Positions 1 through 5,487 of a stretch of DNA of 8,819 nucleotides are shown here, in pieces. A program made the position numbers and the translations under genes. The first letter of the stretch is position 1; each line of letters begins with the position of its first letter. The DNA lies in the NCBI GenBank assembly GCA_021809225.1, contig JAKBAL010000059.1, forward strand, positions 1 to 8,819. Reading direction: 5' to 3'. The stretch comes from Pseudomonadota bacterium (GTDB lineage: Bacteria > Pseudomonadota > Alphaproteobacteria > UBA9655). Below the pieces are notes generated by a model, which saw nothing but the letters and a program-made list of their open reading frames with translations, was not told where the DNA came from and ran no database searches.

Positions 1-148
1 CAATCACGCCCACGGCCCGACGTGTATCAATGGCTGGAATAAAAAGGAGAGTTTCCATTCCCCGTTCTCGGTAATTATACTCAGATTGTAAAAGAGTTGT
101 CGTTTTTCCAGCATTCATGGCGGAATAATAAAAGTGAAGTTTTGCCAT
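1..148 (-). CDS. tdk: Thymidine kinase (type II), N-terminal part, cut by window edge
   Basis: Thymidine kinase phosphorylates thymidine to dTMP with ATP in the cytosol (pyrimidine salvage). The minus strand from the ATG at 148-146 encodes 49 residues before the window ends. It begins [17 protein letters not shown], in which S-A-M-N-A-G-K-T (residues 9-16) is the P-loop typical of type II thymidine kinases. It continues with the Q-S-x-Y-N-Y-x-E-R-G segment (residues 21-30) and the I-P-A-I-D-T-R stretch (residues 37-43) seen in the family. An AGGGA ribosome-binding site lies a few bases upstream of the ATG. The C-terminal part, with the lasso, the zinc site and the substrate-binding residues, lies outside the window, so intactness cannot be judged. 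A promoter-like pair sits upstream at 187-215. Family assignment is firm from the N-terminus alone. Confidence 0.9.
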   Translation of the reverse strand, partial: MAKLHFYYSAMNAGKTTTLLQSEYNYRERGMETLLFIPAIDTRRAVGVI

Positions 149-175
149 AGGTTTCCCTGAGTTATCATGAAAGAA

Positions 176-204
176 TAAGACTTATCTTATAAGATTCAGT
201 CTTA
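176..204. repeat. Nested palindrome over the tdk -10 region
   Basis: The outer arms TAAGACT (176-182) and AGTCTTA (198-204) are perfect inverted repeats. They enclose ATCTTATAAGAT (184-195), itself a perfect palindrome. The whole structure is 29 bases long and overlaps the proposed tdk -10 box and start region. It could be an operator or an RNA hairpin at the start of the tdk transcript. No T-run follows it on either strand, which argues against a terminator. Confidence 0.5.
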
Positions 205-215
205 GGACGTGGCAA
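187..215 (-). promoter_or_regulatory. Probable sigma-70 promoter of tdk
   Basis: On the minus strand TTGCCA (215-210) is followed after 17 bases by TTATAA (192-187), a good fit to -35/-10 boxes. The implied start near 180 leaves a leader of about 32 bases before the tdk ATG. The -10 box lies inside a perfect 12-base palindrome at 184-195, so a DNA-binding regulator could compete with RNA polymerase here. That regulation is an inference. Confidence 0.45.
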
Positions 216-229
216 GGAAAAATTTAATG

Positions 230-258
230 TTGCAAGAGAAGCTAAAAGTCAGCTATTT
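230..258 (+). promoter_or_regulatory. Probable promoter of tRNA-Ser
   Basis: TTGCAA (230-235) is followed after 17 bases by CTATTT (253-258), which puts a start near 265, just ahead of the mature tRNA 5' end at 274. The -35 box is good and the -10 box moderate. The position is what a short tRNA leader would need. Confidence 0.42.
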
Positions 259-273
259 TCACCTCATTCCAAT

Positions 274-363
274 GGAGAGGTGGCCGAGCGGTTGAAGGCG
301 CACGATTGGAAATCGTGTATGCGGGGAACCGTATCGAGGGTTCGAATCCCTCTCTCTCCGCCA
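274..363 (+). tRNA. tRNA-Ser (anticodon GGA)
   Basis: This is a complete class II tRNA gene of 90 bases with the CCA end encoded (361-363). The 7-bp acceptor stem pairs GGAGAGG with TCTCTCC and closes with one G-U pair; the discriminator base is G360. The anticodon stem CACGA/TCGTG encloses the loop TTGGAAA, giving anticodon GGA, which reads serine codons UCC and UCU. A long variable arm folds as TATGCGG-GGAA-CCGTATC, the hallmark of serine tRNAs. The T arm GAGGG-TTCGAAT-CCCTC is perfect. The gene appears to be a single transcription unit with its own promoter just upstream. I see no integrase or attachment-site duplication at its 3' end. Confidence 0.97.
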
Positions 364-407
364 TCCGCCCTCGCGCCGAAGGCGCTAAGGCGTGATGTCA
401 GGACATA

Positions 408-426
408 CCCCTGATTTAATCAGGGG
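408..426. terminator. Perfect 8-bp hairpin between tRNA-Ser and the transporter gene
   Basis: CCCCTGAT-TTA-ATCAGGGG is a perfect 8-bp stem with a 3-base loop, located between the 3' ends of two convergent genes. The position suits a shared terminator, but neither strand has a clear U-run after the stem, so the call is weak. The same 115-base spacer (364-478) holds a second small perfect hairpin, GCGCC-GAA-GGCGC (373-385), and a third, CTGC-TTC-GCAG (446-456). It contains no gene that I can see. Confidence 0.35.
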
Positions 427-478
427 GAAGTCGGACCCAACAAACTGCTTCGCAGCCACGGCTGGCAAGAGTCTCTAT

Positions 479-1672
479 CTACTTTTCTTCTCTTCCAATC
501 ATCTTTAAAAAGACCACCATAATCATGAGCCCAATTACAAAAAAGTATATTGGCATGGGAAACAATGTATTGTTGTGTAAAAAACCCATTCCTAATGTAA
601 AGAAGGAAATTAATAAATAATAAAAAAACCCAAAAAGTGAGGATGCCGTCCCAACCGCATGCTGGTATTCTTCAAGAGCAAGAGAAAGGCAATTCGGAAT
701 CATCATAGCGCTTCCCATCGAAATTATCATCATACTCCCAACCGTTACCATAATTGATGCCAGCCTCGGGGCATTTAAGACAGCAAGCATAAATGTTACG
801 AGCATAAAAAAAGTTGTTCCTAAAATAATGATTAGAAGCCCACGCCATAAAATGGCTTTCGAGGAAAGATGGTTATGGAGTCGCCTTGATGTCCATCCTC
901 CTAAGACACCTGCGAGAGCAAGTCCCAGGAAAGTGAGTCCGTAAGTGGAGGGACTGAGCCCTAAAAGATCGATCAAATAAAAGGATCCTTCAGCATAATA
1001 ACTAAAATTGATTCCATTGCTGGCTGCTACCAGAAGTCCATAACCAATAATCCGACGATCACTTGCAAGAGCCCACGTCAGTTTTCCAAGGGAGGTCGTT
1101 TGAGATCGATGCAGATGAGTTTCAGGGAGTGTTATTGCTGTCGTCAGAAACACCATGCTTCCTGTTAATATTAAAAGAAGAAAAATTGAAGACCATCCAA
1201 ATGCTTGATCTACCAAGCCTCCCACGATAGGTCCAATGGCCGGAGAAAAGGCAAGGACGCTTCCAATGGTAGAATAAACCTTACCACGTTCAACGCCCCT
1301 AAAAGCATCACGACAAATGGCTTGTCCCAAGACACTCCCAGCACTACCCCCAAAAGCTTGAATAAAACGGCTGATCATTAGAAGAGTAATAGATTCAGAA
1401 AAATAGCACCCTATACACCCTAAGACATAAATAGAAAGTCCAAGCAAGAGGCAAGGCTTTCGACCAAAGCGATCTGAAAGATTTCCCCAAAATAGTGTTC
1501 CAACAGCAAAGCCTGCAAGATAAATGGTAAGGGTATACTCAACCCATGAATCGGACACAGCTAAAGCTTTCGCAATGTCTGGGAGGGCAGGGGTGTAAAC
1601 GGTTTCTGAAATAAGCGGAAGCCCTACAATCAGGGTAATAAGCCAGATAGCTGGCAATAAAGGTTTTTTCAT
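479..1672 (-). CDS. Bcr/CflA-type multidrug efflux transporter (MFS, 12 TM)
   Basis: The 397-residue protein is almost entirely hydrophobic segments, as expected for a 12-helix major facilitator of the inner membrane that exports drugs in exchange for protons. MFS motif A, G-N-L-S-D-R-F-G-R-K-P, is at residues 63-73 in the loop after helix 2. The R-F-I-Q-A-F-G segment (102-108) corresponds to helix 4. The antiporter motif C, S-P-A-I-G-P-I-V-G-G, is at 143-152 in helix 5. The R-D-x-F-R-G stretch (121-126) and the early Y-T-P-A-L-P-D-I (26-33) point to the Bcr/CflA (DHA1) branch. The length is normal, and the start ATG at 1672 gives a short positive N-terminus before helix 1. The ribosome-binding site is weak. 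The gene stands alone and diverges from the LRR gene across a 298-base spacer with an inverted repeat. The substrate cannot be told from the sequence. Confidence 0.9.
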   Translation of the reverse strand: MKKPLLPAIWLITLIVGLPLISETVYTPALPDIAKALAVSDSWVEYTLTIYLAGFAVGTLFWGNLSDRFGRKPCLLLGLSIYVLGCIGCYFSESITLLMISRFIQAFGGSAGSVLGQAICRDAFRGVERGKVYSTIGSVLAFSPAIGPIVGGLVDQAFGWSSIFLLLILTGSMVFLTTAITLPETHLHRSQTTSLGKLTWALASDRRIIGYGLLVAASNGINFSYYAEGSFYLIDLLGLSPSTYGLTFLGLALAGVLGGWTSRRLHNHLSSKAILWRGLLIIILGTTFFMLVTFMLAVLNAPRLASIMVTVGSMMIISMGSAMMIPNCLSLALEEYQHAVGTASSLFGFFYYLLISFFTLGMGFLHNNTLFPMPIYFFVIGLMIMVVFLKMIGREEK

Positions 1673-1675
1673 TGT

Positions 1676-1771
1676 AATTGTCTCATCGTTAAAGTTTAGG
1701 CAAAGAACAAGCTACCTGACGTCGTCAGGGCCTGAAGATAGATCCTAAACTGTGGTTAAACGATGACAATT
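1676..1771. repeat. Large imperfect inverted repeat with concentric inner palindrome
   Basis: The left arm (1676-1700, AATTGTCTCATCGTTAAAGTTTAGG) and the right arm (1744-1771) are inverted copies. The matches are AATTGTC/GACAATT, CATCGTT/AACGATG and AGTTTAGG/CCTAAACT, separated by small insertions. The centre, near 1723, coincides with a second inverted repeat, CCTGAC-GTC-GTCAGG (1715-1729). The right arm contains the -35 and -10 boxes proposed for the transporter. It could be a regulatory palindrome, a leader hairpin in the transporter mRNA, or the remnant of a small palindromic element. Confidence 0.6.
1742..1769 (-). promoter_or_regulatory. Probable promoter of the MFS transporter
   Basis: On the minus strand TTGTCA (1769-1764) is followed after 16 bases by TAGGAT (1747-1742). 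This predicts a start near 1735 and a leader of about 60 bases that carries the CCTGAC/GTCAGG hairpin at 1715-1729. Its -35 box directly abuts the -35 box proposed for the rightward promoter, so the two promoters would share control sites. Confidence 0.4.
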
Positions 1772-1798
1772 GTTCTCATTGTAGACTTCTCTTTTAAT
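1770..1798 (+). promoter_or_regulatory. Possible promoter of the LRR gene
   Basis: TTGTTC (1770-1775) is followed after 17 bases by TTTAAT (1793-1798). This predicts a start near 1805 and an untranslated leader of about 165 bases. The match is moderate, and such AT-rich DNA gives many chance matches, so a nearer promoter is possible. Confidence 0.33.
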
Positions 1799-1956
1799 AA
1801 AACAGAAAAAAAACGATCTCATGTTTATTTTAAAAAATCAAGCTGTAAAACAAAATTTTCATTAGGGTTGAGGCAATGCCTAGATCCATTAAATTTGAAA
1901 ATACCGCTACAACAAATCATTATGCCCATGATAGAAGGAGTTTCGTTGTAATCTAT

Positions 1957-1963
1957 AAAGGAG
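1957..1963 (+). promoter_or_regulatory. Ribosome-binding site that fixes a GTG start
   Basis: AAAGGAG lies 7 bases before the GTG at 1971. The ATG two bases earlier (1969) is followed at once by TGA, so it cannot start the LRR protein. The GTG start gives a textbook signal peptide beginning MKKLILCSL. A second, similar AGAAGGAGTTT occurs at 1932-1942 with no start codon at the right distance. Confidence 0.7.
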
Positions 1964-1970
1964 TTTTTAT

Positions 1971-3275
1971 GTGAAAAAATTAATTTTATGTAGTCTAATG
2001 GTTGGACTTTTGGCCTCAGCAGCACCTGGTTGGAGTATGGAGGAGGAAGAAGAAATTGGGGGGATTTCTCCTCAAAAAAAGGTGCCTTCCCTGCTGCACT
2101 TAGCCTTTAGAGTTGTGTGTGAATATGCAAATGATGATAAGTTCTTAGAAGAGGAAATTGAATTTTTAAGAACAAATATAGACGACTCTAAATCAAGAGA
2201 ATTTATAATAAAAGAAATAATAGGATTTTATTCAAAAAACCCTAACTTTAAAGGTCTAGTAAGCGATAATAATACCACAAACGAATTACCAAATAGGGGT
2301 AAATTTCTGGAGTGGGCTGAAAAAGCTAACCGCAAATTTATGAAACGGCTTAAGAGTGCTTTTAAGGATAGCGCTGATCTAATTAAGAGGGTTAGAGAAG
2401 GAAAAACGGCTTGCGCTAAATGGACACAAAGTAAATCTAGAAGTGACTTAAATTTAAGCCGAATGCGCCTAATAGAACTTCCAGATGAAATTCTCGTATA
2501 TTCTACCTTTAAACAAGCTGATCTTAGTAGAAACATGTTTTGTCATGTTCCTGAAGCAATTTTCACACTTACAAACTTGAGAGAACTTGATCTTACAAAG
2601 AATTGTCTTAAGGTTCTCCCTGAAAGTATAAGCAAGCTGACAAGTTTACGAGTTCTCGATCTTAGCAATAATTGTTTGAAAACGCTACCAAAAGGGATAG
2701 GAAAGCTAGCCTACTTACGAACCTTAGATCTCCGCAATAACTATGTGGAAAGTTTACCAGAGGAGATGAGCGGCCTCATTTGCTTAGAGTCCTTAAATCT
2801 TGATATAAACAGTCTATCTGAAATTCCTTCCTTCATTTTTCGTCTTCTAAATTTAAAAGAGTTTGTTCTTGGGACTAATCCAATCAAAACAGTGCCTTCA
2901 GAGATAGGAAATCTTAGATATTTAAACAAGTTACTGCTATATTATAATGGTTTGACGTCTCTTCCGGTCGAGTTGAAAGAGCTTGAGGATTTGCGAATCT
3001 TCCATGTTGAGGGAAATCCAGAACTACAAAAGATGCCTTTCAGCAGAAGCGATTTCCCACAATTAACAGACCTTACTCTAGATAGTCGTGCTCAATTTAG
3101 TGATTCCCTAATTTTAGAAGAACAGAAAAACCGTATCAATGAAAAACGTAAGCTAAATCCAGGTAAGGTAGTTGGTCACCATAAAAAACAGAAAGTAAGA
3201 ACTACTGCTGAGGAAGACGTTATAGCTGATGACCCAAAAAATAACGTTGATGGCGAACCAAAAGAAAAACTATAG
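1971..3275 (+). CDS. Secreted leucine-rich-repeat protein, candidate host-interaction protein
   Basis: The 434-residue protein starts with a Sec signal peptide: MKK, then a hydrophobic stretch to about residue 18, then a probable cleavage near S17-A18 or just before M23-EEEEE. A helical, charged region (about 36-155) has no recognised domain. From about 159 to 367 there are nine leucine-rich repeats, seven of them exactly 23 residues long (206-228, 229-251, 252-274, 275-297, 298-320, 321-343 and the near-match before them). They follow the pattern LxxLDLxxNxLxxLPxxIxxL, the S/T or Shoc2-like 'LPxxI' class. The C-terminus (about 385-434) is highly charged, with a basic patch HHKKQKVR (403-410). 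Proteins of this build in intracellular bacteria are often surface-displayed or delivered to the host and bind host proteins, but no catalytic domain (E3 ligase, GTPase, F-box) is visible. The gene is monocistronic, with its own terminator. The function is unknown and the effector role is an inference. Confidence 0.9.
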   Translation: MKKLILCSLMVGLLASAAPGWSMEEEEEIGGISPQKKVPSLLHLAFRVVCEYANDDKFLEEEIEFLRTNIDDSKSREFIIKEIIGFYSKNPNFKGLVSDNNTTNELPNRGKFLEWAEKANRKFMKRLKSAFKDSADLIKRVREGKTACAKWTQSKSRSDLNLSRMRLIELPDEILVYSTFKQADLSRNMFCHVPEAIFTLTNLRELDLTKNCLKVLPESISKLTSLRVLDLSNNCLKTLPKGIGKLAYLRTLDLRNNYVESLPEEMSGLICLESLNLDINSLSEIPSFIFRLLNLKEFVLGTNPIKTVPSEIGNLRYLNKLLLYYNGLTSLPVELKELEDLRIFHVEGNPELQKMPFSRSDFPQLTDLTLDSRAQFSDSLILEEQKNRINEKRKLNPGKVVGHHKKQKVRTTAEEDVIADDPKNNVDGEPKEKL

Positions 3276-3329
3276 AAACACGTAGAGTTTCCAATGGAAA
3301 TGACGAATCTAGAATGATCTCTGTCATAA

Positions 3330-3370
3330 TAAAGAGTGGGTTTGCAAAAAACTCACTCTTTACTTGTTTT
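3330..3370 (+). terminator. Rho-independent terminator of the LRR gene
   Basis: A 14-bp stem, TAAAGAGTGGGTTT pairing with AAACTCACTCTTTA and interrupted only by one G-U pair, closes a GCAAA loop (3344-3348). It is followed by CTTGTTTT. It sits 55 bases after the LRR stop codon. Because the stem is flanked by A and T on both sides, it may also work on the minus strand. Confidence 0.85.
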
Positions 3371-3387
3371 AATCTGAGTGCTTCTTA

Positions 3388-3395
3388 TGAAAAAG
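3388..3395. repeat. Left target-site duplication of the IS (TGAAAAAG)
   Basis: TGAAAAAG lies immediately before the left terminal repeat and recurs exactly at 4169-4176 after the right one. Eight to nine bases is the usual duplication length for the IS1 family. Confidence 0.9.
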
Positions 3396-3407
3396 GAGAG
3401 TGTTAAT
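3396..3407. repeat. IS left terminal inverted repeat
   Basis: GAGAGTGTTAAT is the exact reverse complement of 4157-4168. It is the transposase binding and cleavage end. Confidence 0.88.
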
Positions 3408-3466
3408 AAAAGATATTATATGAGGTAAGATAAAGCCCTGCTATAAAAGAAAAAGGAGGCAGGGAG

Positions 3467-4161
3467 ATGAAGTGCAAGAGATGCGAGCATACGGAAGTTA
3501 GAAAAGCTGGCCAAGTGAGAGGGTTACAGAGATATGTATGTAAGAGCTGTGGTTATTATTTTACGTTAACGCCCCCTCGAGGAAAGTCTCAGCATGAGAA
3601 ATTATTGGCTCTCCACCTTTATGCAAGCGGATTATCTTTAAGAAAGATTGGAAAGCTCATAGGGGTATCCCAGGTGGCTATTCAAAAATGGATTCAAATT
3701 CTTGTTCCTCAATTATGCCCCAAACTTGAACCTGAAGGCCAAGTTATCATTATGGAACTTGATGAAATGTGGCACTATCTTAAAAAAAAGAGAATAAACT
3801 CTGGATCTGGAAAGCGTTTTGCCGTCATACAGGTCGACTTATTGACTGGGAATGCGGTGACCGCAGCCATCATACCCTAGAAAGACTTCTTCAAAGACTT
3901 ACACCTTGGAAAATCATCTTTTATTGCACGTATCATTATGAAGCTTATAAGCAGCTTATTCCTCCAGAAAAATTCTATTTGGGAAAAGATAAGACACATT
4001 CGATTGAGAGAAATAATTGCCGCCAGCGGCATTGGTTTGCTCGCTTTAAACGAAAGTCTATTGTTGTCTCTAAGTCCTTAGAAATGGTAAATTTAACGAT
4101 TGCGCTTTTTGCTGCGTTTCACGTCAATAACTCTTTATCTTTTCCATGTATTTATGATTAA
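3467..4161 (+). CDS. IS1-family transposase, InsAB'-like, made by a -1 frameshift; second catalytic Asp replaced by Tyr
   Basis: The zero frame starts at ATG 3467, 7 bases after a strong AAGGAGG. It encodes a zinc-finger-like pair, C3-x2-C6 and C25-x2-C28, a helix-turn-helix region (about 45-80) and the first catalytic site, E-L-D99-E-M-W. It then loses homology and stops at 3880 (137 aa). A -1 shift at A AAA AAG (3784-3790) restores the family sequence: K-L-W-I-W-K-A, W-E-C-G-D-R, S-I-E181-R-N-N, and R-Q-R-H-W-F-A-R-F. The joined product is about 231 residues, against 232 for IS1 InsAB'. In IS1 the second Asp and the Glu are 25 residues apart. Here the residue 25 before E181 is Tyr156 (TAT at 3931) in C-T-Y-H-Y-E-A-Y, where Asp is expected. 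Expression is probably limited by frameshifting and by a CCCTGC/GCAGGG hairpin (3436-3441/3459-3464) around the ribosome-binding site. If the shift is not used, this is a pseudogene. Confidence 0.88.
3784..3790 (+). promoter_or_regulatory. Probable programmed -1 frameshift site A AAA AAG
   Basis: The run of eight A at 3782-3789 followed by G is read CTT AAA AAA AAG in the zero frame. That places the heptamer A AAA AAG in the correct phase for tandem slippage, as in dnaX. The -1 frame continues GAG AAT AAA CTC TGG and immediately matches conserved transposase sequence. A plain one-base deletion from a run of nine A would look the same. Confidence 0.65.
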
Positions 4162-4168
4162 CACTCTC
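4157..4168. repeat. IS right terminal inverted repeat
   Basis: ATTAACACTCTC mirrors 3396-3407 exactly. The transposase stop codon TAA (4159-4161) lies inside it. Confidence 0.88.
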
Positions 4169-4176
4169 TGAAAAAG
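4169..4176. repeat. Right target-site duplication of the IS (TGAAAAAG)
   Basis: This is an exact copy of 3388-3395, directly abutting the right terminal repeat. Confidence 0.9.
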
Positions 4177-4548
4177 AGAATAGCGCTAATAAACTGAGTA
4201 ATGTTGTTCCTCTCGTCATATAATCCCCCTTTAAAGTTTCGGTTTGTTTTACATTTTTATTTTATCTTTATTAATTATTATTAAAAAAATATTTTTTTTA
4301 TTTTTAGTTAATAAACGATACAATTTTTAAAAAGGCAACTTTCTAAATTAGAATTTTTTAAACAGACAAATATTCCTGAGAGCAATTGAATTAATTGATT
4401 TTTTTTGTTATCTGTCATTCTTAATGTGTCGTTTCATTAACATTTTGTCTTTTCAAGATCGCATAATCTATGAAACTACCCATCTCTCGGCTTGCAGAAA
4501 TGAGAAGAGTCCATTAATTTACAAATGAATATATAAAAGGCATAGCTA
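4177..4548. other. Gene-free AT-rich spacer upstream of rlpA
   Basis: No convincing gene lies in these 372 bases. They contain a perfect A/T palindrome, AAAAAAATATTTTTTT (4283-4298), and long A and T runs. A weak promoter candidate for the rlpA operon is TTAACA (4437-4442) with CATAAT (4462-4467), but its 19-base spacing is long. On the minus strand an ATG at 4219, preceded by AAAGGGGGATTAT, opens a signal-peptide-like run MTRGTTLLSLLALFSFS. It continues only into the IS and ends after 32 codons, so it is at best a gene remnant. Confidence 0.5.
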
Positions 4549-5475
4549 GTGCGGCAAAATTTTCTTCAAATTTCACTTGTTCTTGCGTTGAGTTTTCTGC
4601 TTGCAGCTTGTTCGAGTGGTCCTGACGAGCAGCGTGAAATATGCATTGATGGAACATGTACTCCTGCGCCCAAAAAAGCGACCAGCCGTCCTTATCAAAT
4701 CAAAGGGGTTTGGTATTATCCTCAGAAGCATTATGAATATGAAGAAGTGGGAATGGCATCCTTTTATGGGGGAGGGAAGGGATATGACTTCCATGGCCGC
4801 AAGACAGCAACGGGTGAGATTTATGATATGAATGATGTATCAGCTGCTCATAAAACCCTTCCTCTGCCCTGCATAGTAGAAGTGGAAAATCTTGAGAACG
4901 GTCGACAAATCCAGCTTAAAGTGAATGATCGAGGCCCATTTGTAGAGGGTCGCATCATCGATGTTTCTCGAAGGACGGCTCAGCTTTTAGGATTTGAAAA
5001 CAAAGGAACAACCAAAGTACGCGTCCGCACCCTTATACCTGATAGCTTAGCCCTTAATGGCATTGACCCTTCAACAGTACAGCTTGCTCAAAAAACGCTA
5101 CCTGTTTCAAAGTTGTCGGAAGCTCCCGTCATGACAGCAGCTCTTCCAAGACTCCCAGATACGCTTTTTGAGGAAGAAGAAACCCATCCGGTACTGGCAG
5201 AAGCTTCACCCCCTCCACTCGCAAATCCTAAGACTCCAGCTTCAACGGGAATTTTTGTAGATGTAGGGGGATACGAAAATAAGCAAGAAGCCCTTACTCT
5301 TTCCCAATCCTTAAACGGAGTCACGAAATCTCCTAAGCAACCCATCAAAAATAGTGGGTCCAAACCCTATGCGGTCAGGGTTGGCCCCTTTCCAAGCATG
5401 TTGGACGCAAATCAAGTTCTTGATCAATTAGCGGATGCAGGGCATGTTATGTCACGAATTGTAATCAATCGTTAA
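4549..5475 (+). CDS. rlpA: RlpA: septal peptidoglycan lytic transglycosylase lipoprotein (DPBB + SPOR)
   Basis: RlpA is an outer-membrane lipoprotein that cleaves stem-peptide-free glycan strands at the division septum in species where it has been tested. The 308-residue protein opens with a lipoprotein signal whose lipobox L-A-A-C places the modified Cys at 21. The double-psi beta-barrel domain (about 66-162) has the family landmarks G-M-A-S-F-Y-G (68-74), T-A-T-G-E (86-90), A-A-H-K-T-L-P (99-105) and V-N-D-R-G-P-F (125-131). His101 and Asp127 match the positions of the residues needed for lytic activity. A Pro/Ala/Glu-rich linker (about 165-233) leads to a C-terminal SPOR domain (about 235-308) that binds denuded septal glycan. 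The GTG start at 4549 is chosen because AAAAGG lies 8 bases upstream, an in-frame TAG precedes it closely, and it yields a proper lipoprotein signal. It heads the operon with dacA, 12 bases downstream. Confidence 0.93.
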   Translation: MRQNFLQISLVLALSFLLAACSSGPDEQREICIDGTCTPAPKKATSRPYQIKGVWYYPQKHYEYEEVGMASFYGGGKGYDFHGRKTATGEIYDMNDVSAAHKTLPLPCIVEVENLENGRQIQLKVNDRGPFVEGRIIDVSRRTAQLLGFENKGTTKVRVRTLIPDSLALNGIDPSTVQLAQKTLPVSKLSEAPVMTAALPRLPDTLFEEEETHPVLAEASPPPLANPKTPASTGIFVDVGGYENKQEALTLSQSLNGVTKSPKQPIKNSGSKPYAVRVGPFPSMLDANQVLDQLADAGHVMSRIVINR

Positions 5476-5487
5476 AGGGAAATAATC

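Larger units (their letters stand above)
3396..4168 (+). mobile_element. Complete IS1-family insertion sequence, 773 bp
   Basis: Both ends are defined by the sequence. The terminal inverted repeats GAGAGTGTTAAT (3396-3407) and ATTAACACTCTC (4157-4168) match over all 12 bases, with scattered matches further in. They are flanked by a perfect 8-bp duplication, TGAAAAAG. The 773-bp length is close to IS1 itself (768 bp). The element carries one transposase gene filling most of its length, whose stop codon lies within the right terminal repeat. It sits in the spacer after the LRR terminator and breaks no recognisable gene. The intact duplication and matching ends suggest a fairly recent insertion, yet the transposase appears to lack one catalytic residue, so this copy may depend on a sister copy. 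Confidence 0.92.

Noticed and set aside
274..478. Integration site of a genomic island at tRNA-Ser
   Set aside because: I found no integrase gene and no direct repeat of the tRNA 3' end within the window.
1763..1951. Open frame of 62 codons upstream of the LRR gene (plus strand)
   Set aside because: No ribosome-binding site, no recognisable domain, and it overlaps the promoter and inverted-repeat region; probably chance.
1825..2025. Minus-strand frame of 66 codons across the LRR start
   Set aside because: It overlaps the signal-peptide region of a well-supported gene, lacks a ribosome-binding site and resembles no known protein.
3881..4161. Second separate transposase gene starting at the ATG at 3979
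   Set aside because: Conserved sequence in that frame extends back to the A-run at 3784-3790, so it is the second half of one frameshifted product, not an independent gene.
4283..4298. A/T palindrome AAAAAAATATTTTTTT as a terminator or replication origin
   Set aside because: A and T runs are expected in such AT-rich DNA; there is no GC stem and there are no DnaA boxes or iterons nearby.
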